A stretch of DNA of 64,000 nt from the NCBI RefSeq assembly GCF_017968885.1, contig NZ_CP072913.1, positions 2,092,001-2,156,000 of the forward strand. The letters run 5' to 3'. Origin of the DNA: Pseudomonas sp. Tri1 (GTDB lineage: Bacteria > Pseudomonadota > Gammaproteobacteria > Pseudomonadales > Pseudomonadaceae). Both the position numbers and the translations under genes were made by a program. Shown in pieces: positions 60,891-64,000 of this stretch (the stretch's first letter is position 1; the number at the start of each line of letters is the position of its first letter). The notes beneath the pieces were generated by a model, which searched no databases, was not told where the DNA came from, and worked only from the letters and a program-made list of their open reading frames with translations.

Positions 60891-60983
60891 CCTGTGGGCG
60901 CGAGCTTGCTCGCGATGACGTCGGCACATTCAATATTGATGCAAGCTGACCCACCGCCATCGCGAGTGACCTCGCTCCCACAG
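60891..60983. repeat. REPIN between rlmM and tusA
   Basis: CCTGTGGGCGCGAGCTTGCTC and the inverted CGCGAGTGACCTCGCTCCCA with CAGG form arms with a few mismatches, separated by about 45 bases. Confidence 0.8.
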
Positions 60984-61051
60984 GCGTTAAGCCAGAGGGT
61001 GACCGAACGCCGACATTGCGCGACAATGCTGGCCAGTTTCAGGAGTAGAGC

Positions 61052-61303
61052 ATGAGTGAAATGAACGACACGCCGGTCGACGGCACGCTGGATGCCACCG
61101 GCCTCAATTGCCCGGAACCGGTGATGATGCTGCATCAGCACATCCGCGACCTGGCGCCTGGCGGGCTGCTGAAGGTGATTGCCACCGACCCATCGACCCG
61201 CCGCGACATCCCCAAGTTTTGTGTGTTCCTGGACCACGAACTGGTGGCGCAGCAAGAGGAAGCTGGCACTTATCTCTACTGGATCCGCAAGAAACTCGCC
61301 TAA
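61052..61303 (+). CDS. tusA: Sulfurtransferase TusA
   Basis: 83 residues. The active Cys is C20 in [12 protein letters not shown] (the CPxP motif). The fold sequence [18 protein letters not shown] is typical. TusA accepts persulfide from IscS and passes it on for tRNA 2-thiouridine and for molybdenum cofactor sulfur supply, the latter relevant to the xanthine dehydrogenase in this window. AGGAG precedes the start. Its stop overlaps the stop of the convergent MATE gene by four bases. Confidence 0.95.
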   Translation: MSEMNDTPVDGTLDATGLNCPEPVMMLHQHIRDLAPGGLLKVIATDPSTRRDIPKFCVFLDHELVAQQEEAGTYLYWIRKKLA

Positions 61304-62703
61304 CCCGTCGAGCGACTGATACGGATCTGCTTGCGCGCACTGCGGGTCAGGCGGATCGACAGCATCAGCGCCGCGCAGCTCAAGCCTACGATCAAGCCCT
61401 GCCACAGCCCGCTCGGGCCGCTGGCCGCGCCGAGCCAGTCGGTCAGGCCCAGGGTGTAGCCCACCGGCAGGCCAATGCCCCAGTAGGCGAATAACGTCAG
61501 GATCATCGTCACCCGCGTATCCTGGTAACCACGCAACGCGCCCGCCGCCGTGACCTGGATCGCATCGGAAAACTGAAACAGCGCCGCGTAGACGATCAGC
61601 ATCGACGCCACGTTGATGACCACCGGATCGGCGGTATAGATCGCGGCAATGGGGCCACGCAGGCTGAACATCAAACTCGCCGACAGGCAGGCGTACGCCA
61701 GGGCCGTACCCATGCCCACACCCGCTGCGAAGCGTGCTTCACGAGGCTGGCCACGCCCCAGCGCCTGGCCGACCCGAACCGTCACGGCCATGCCCAGGGA
61801 GTAGGGGATCATGAACACCAGGGAACTGAAGTTCAGGGCGATCTGGTGCCCGGCCACCACGGTGGCGCCGAGGCTGCCGATCAGCAGCGCGATCACCGCA
61901 AAAATACTCGACTCGGCAAACACCGCGATGCCAATCGGCAGGCCGATGCCCAGCAAGCGCTTGATGACCGCCCACTGCGGCCAGTCGAAACGGACGAACA
62001 AGCGGCTTGACTGATAGGCCGGTGCCCACCTGGCCCACCCGGCCATGCCCAGGACCATGACCCACATGACGATGGCTGTTGCCCAGCCGCAACCGACGCC
62101 GCCCATGGCGGGCACGCCCAGGTGCCCGTAAATGAAGATGTAATTGAGCGGGATGTTCAGCGCCAGCCCACACAAGCCCAACACCATCGCCGGGCGCGTA
62201 CGACCCAGCCCGTCACTGAAGCAGCGCAGCACGTGATACAGCGCCACCGCCGGCAGGCCGGTGCCGATGCCGTGCAGGTATTCCATGCACGGGCCGATCA
62301 GCTCAGGATCGACATTCATGATGTGCAGGATCGGCTCGGCGCAGAACAGCGCCAGTGTCGCGATCAACCCCACCACCAGCGCCAGCCACAGTGCCTGGCG
62401 CACCAGCGGGCCGATCTGGTCGAACGTACCGGCACCGAAGCGCTGGGCGACTTTCGGTGTGGTGGCCAGCAGCGTGCCGGTCATCAACAGGAACACCGGC
62501 ACCCAGATCGAGTTGCCCAATGCCACTGCCGCCAAGTCACGTGGGCCAACGCGACCGGCCATCACCGCATCGACAAAACCCATGGCGGTGGTCGCCAGTT
62601 GCGCCACCATGATCGGCAGCGCCAGGGCCAGCAGCGTCCTGAACTCCAGGCGAATCCGGGCAGGGCGGGAGAGGGTGGTGGGGGTGTCGATCACAGGGTT
62701 CAC
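61300..62703 (-). CDS. MATE family multidrug/Na+ exporter (NorM-like)
   Basis: 467 residues with a GTG start ([15 protein letters not shown]); the frame continues upstream without ATG, and another GTG three codons later is possible. Twelve membrane segments are visible, with the MATE patterns [19 protein letters not shown] and [20 protein letters not shown]. It exports cationic drugs in exchange for Na+ or H+. The true substrates are unknown. Confidence 0.9.
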   Translation of the reverse strand: MNPVIDTPTTLSRPARIRLEFRTLLALALPIMVAQLATTAMGFVDAVMAGRVGPRDLAAVALGNSIWVPVFLLMTGTLLATTPKVAQRFGAGTFDQIGPLVRQALWLALVVGLIATLALFCAEPILHIMNVDPELIGPCMEYLHGIGTGLPAVALYHVLRCFSDGLGRTRPAMVLGLCGLALNIPLNYIFIYGHLGVPAMGGVGCGWATAIVMWVMVLGMAGWARWAPAYQSSRLFVRFDWPQWAVIKRLLGIGLPIGIAVFAESSIFAVIALLIGSLGATVVAGHQIALNFSSLVFMIPYSLGMAVTVRVGQALGRGQPREARFAAGVGMGTALAYACLSASLMFSLRGPIAAIYTADPVVINVASMLIVYAALFQFSDAIQVTAAGALRGYQDTRVTMILTLFAYWGIGLPVGYTLGLTDWLGAASGPSGLWQGLIVGLSCAALMLSIRLTRSARKQIRISRSTG

Positions 62704-62819
62704 AAGGCAAGCGTCCGAAAAGATTAAGCGCAAGGCGGCGGATTCTACGCCTTGACGCGGTGGTCAGGAAAAAACCTGTGTTGTGGATTTGTAATCGTTC
62801 AACTGGCTTGCGAATACTT

Positions 62820-62914
62820 TGTGGCGAGGGGATTTATCCCCGCTCGACTGCGCAACAGTCGTAAAGTCGCAGGGGGGGGCTGCGTACCCAACGGGGATAA
62901 ATCTCCTCGCCACA
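62820..62914. repeat. Inverted doublet of the GTGGCGAGGGGATTTATCCCC family
   Basis: GTGGCGAGGGGATTTATCCC and the inverted GGGGATAAATCTCCTCGCCAC lie about 50 bases apart. The core is the same as the palindrome at 17537-17567. It occupies the gap between the divergent MATE gene and pdxB. Confidence 0.8.
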
Positions 62915-62988
62915 ACATCATTCGTTTCGGGTAATGCACAGGCCCAACGGAACGCCTACACTGCCCACCCGGCCAAAGGAGCTCTGCC

Positions 62989-64000
62989 ATGCTGATCGTC
63001 GCTGACGAAAACATTCCCCTGCTTGATGCGTTTTTCCAAGGTTTCGGCGAAATCCGCCGAGTACCCGGGCGGGGCATCGACCGGGCGATGGTCGAGCAGG
63101 CCGATGTGCTGTTGGTGCGTTCGGTCAGCCAGGTCAATCGGGCGCTGCTGGAAGGCAGCAAGGTGCGCTTCGTCGGCACCTGCACCATTGGCACCGATCA
63201 CCTGGACCTGGATTATTTCGCCGAGGCCGGCATCCGCTGGGCCAGTGCGCCGGGCTGCAATGCCCGTGGCGTGGTGGACTATGTGCTGGGCAGCCTGATG
63301 ACCCTGGCTGAAATCGAAGGCGCGGACCTCAAGCAACGCACCTTCGGCGTAGTCGGTGCCGGCCAGGTGGGCGGGCGGCTGATCGAGGTGCTCAAGGGGC
63401 TTGGCTGGGCCGTGAAAGTCTGCGACCCACCGCGTCAGGCCGCCGAGGGGGGCGATTACGTAAGCCTGGAGCAGATCATCGAACAGTGCGACGTCATCAG
63501 CCTGCACACCCCGTTGACCCGCGACGGTGAGCAACCGACCTGGCACTTGTTCGACGAAGCGCGTCTGAACCAGCTCAAGCCCGGCACCTGGCTGATCAAC
63601 GCGGCTCGCGGACCGGTGATCGATAATGCGGCCCTGCGTGAGGTGCTGCTGGAGCGTGAAGACCTGCAAGCGGTACTGGATGTCTGGGAGCAGGAGCCGA
63701 CCGTGGATGTCGACCTGGCGGACCTGTGCGTGATCGCCACGCCGCACATTGCCGGTTACAGCCTCGATGGCCGCCAGCGTGGCACGGCGCAGATCTATGA
63801 AGCCTTGTGCGGTTTTCTGGATCAGCCAGTTGAAGTCAGCCTCAGCGACTTGCTGCCGCGACCCTGGTTGGGCGGTATTACCCTGGACGCCGAAACCGAC
63901 CCGGCCTGGGCCCTGGCGACGCTGTGCCGTGGCGTGTACGACCCGCGCCGTGACGACGCGGACTTTCGTCGCAGCCTGGTGGGGACGGTCGGCGAGCAGC
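62989..64000 (+). CDS. pdxB: 4-phosphoerythronate dehydrogenase, 3' end cut by window
   Basis: 337 codons are visible and the frame is open at the window edge; the family has about 380 residues. AAAGGAG before the ATG is a strong ribosome site. It is a D-2-hydroxyacid dehydrogenase: NAD motif [20 protein letters not shown], catalytic R in [10 protein letters not shown], and H in TPHIAGYS. The PdxB-specific start [15 protein letters not shown] is present. It oxidises 4-phosphoerythronate in pyridoxal phosphate synthesis. Confidence 0.95.
   Translation, partial: MLIVADENIPLLDAFFQGFGEIRRVPGRGIDRAMVEQADVLLVRSVSQVNRALLEGSKVRFVGTCTIGTDHLDLDYFAEAGIRWASAPGCNARGVVDYVLGSLMTLAEIEGADLKQRTFGVVGAGQVGGRLIEVLKGLGWAVKVCDPPRQAAEGGDYVSLEQIIEQCDVISLHTPLTRDGEQPTWHLFDEARLNQLKPGTWLINAARGPVIDNAALREVLLEREDLQAVLDVWEQEPTVDVDLADLCVIATPHIAGYSLDGRQRGTAQIYEALCGFLDQPVEVSLSDLLPRPWLGGITLDAETDPAWALATLCRGVYDPRRDDADFRRSLVGTVGEQ

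Overview
The window is a piece of a Pseudomonas chromosome, most likely from the P. fluorescens group. Three things point there: high GC with Pseudomonas-type codon use, frequent REP/REPIN palindromes of the GTGGGAGCGAGC...GCTCGCGA type, and a gene order that I recall, from memory only, as close to that of P. aeruginosa. That order runs xdh, smc-zipA-ligA, dnaX-ybaB-recR, apt-anr-hemN, ccoS-I-H-G, two cbb3 oxidase operons, aer, acnA-rlmM-tusA. Both window edges cut a gene: a diguanylate cyclase on the left and pdxB on the right.

Layout. 1-3.3 kb: 3' part of a PAS-GGDEF protein, dacB (PBP4) and yggL. 3.4-12.9 kb: a purine catabolism cluster with a BenE-type transporter, a GntR regulator, guaD, xdhC, xdhB and xdhA, and a second GntR regulator. 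Two copies of TGACTT-N3-GGTCA lie in front of xdhA. 12.9-20 kb: smc, zipA and ligA. 20.1-26.4 kb: a zinc-binding peptidase, a small FN3-like protein, a REP cluster, the 4.5S SRP RNA gene (ffs), a DUF4823-type lipoprotein, an XRE regulator, a PAS-GGDEF-EAL protein and an orphan periplasmic binding protein. 26.5-31.5 kb: dnaX, ybaB, an NADP-dependent oxidoreductase, recR and apt.

31.5-53.9 kb is an oxygen-response island. It holds anr (FNR-type sensor), hemN, the cbb3 assembly genes (TauE/SafE-like protein, ccoS, ccoI, ccoH, ccoG) and two complete ccoNOQP operons in tandem. Anr-type boxes stand before hemN, ccoG and both ccoN genes. The box for the distal operon lies inside the first codons of a divergent hydrolase gene. 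Between ccoG and the first cco operon sits an accessory insert. It contains a prePAAR/Rhs type VI secretion effector with an unassigned 130-residue C-terminal toxin region, a 336-residue candidate immunity protein, and a PIN/Phd-type toxin-antitoxin pair. This insert is the most novel part of the window.

54-64 kb: the aerotaxis receptor aer, a CPBP membrane protease, acnA, rlmM, tusA, a MATE exporter and the start of pdxB.

The genes fit together as a respiration and microaerobic module: Anr senses oxygen, HemN makes heme without oxygen, CcoGHIS assemble and load copper into the cbb3 oxidases, and Aer steers towards oxygen. Beside it are a purine-salvage/catabolism module and a set of core replication and chromosome-maintenance genes.
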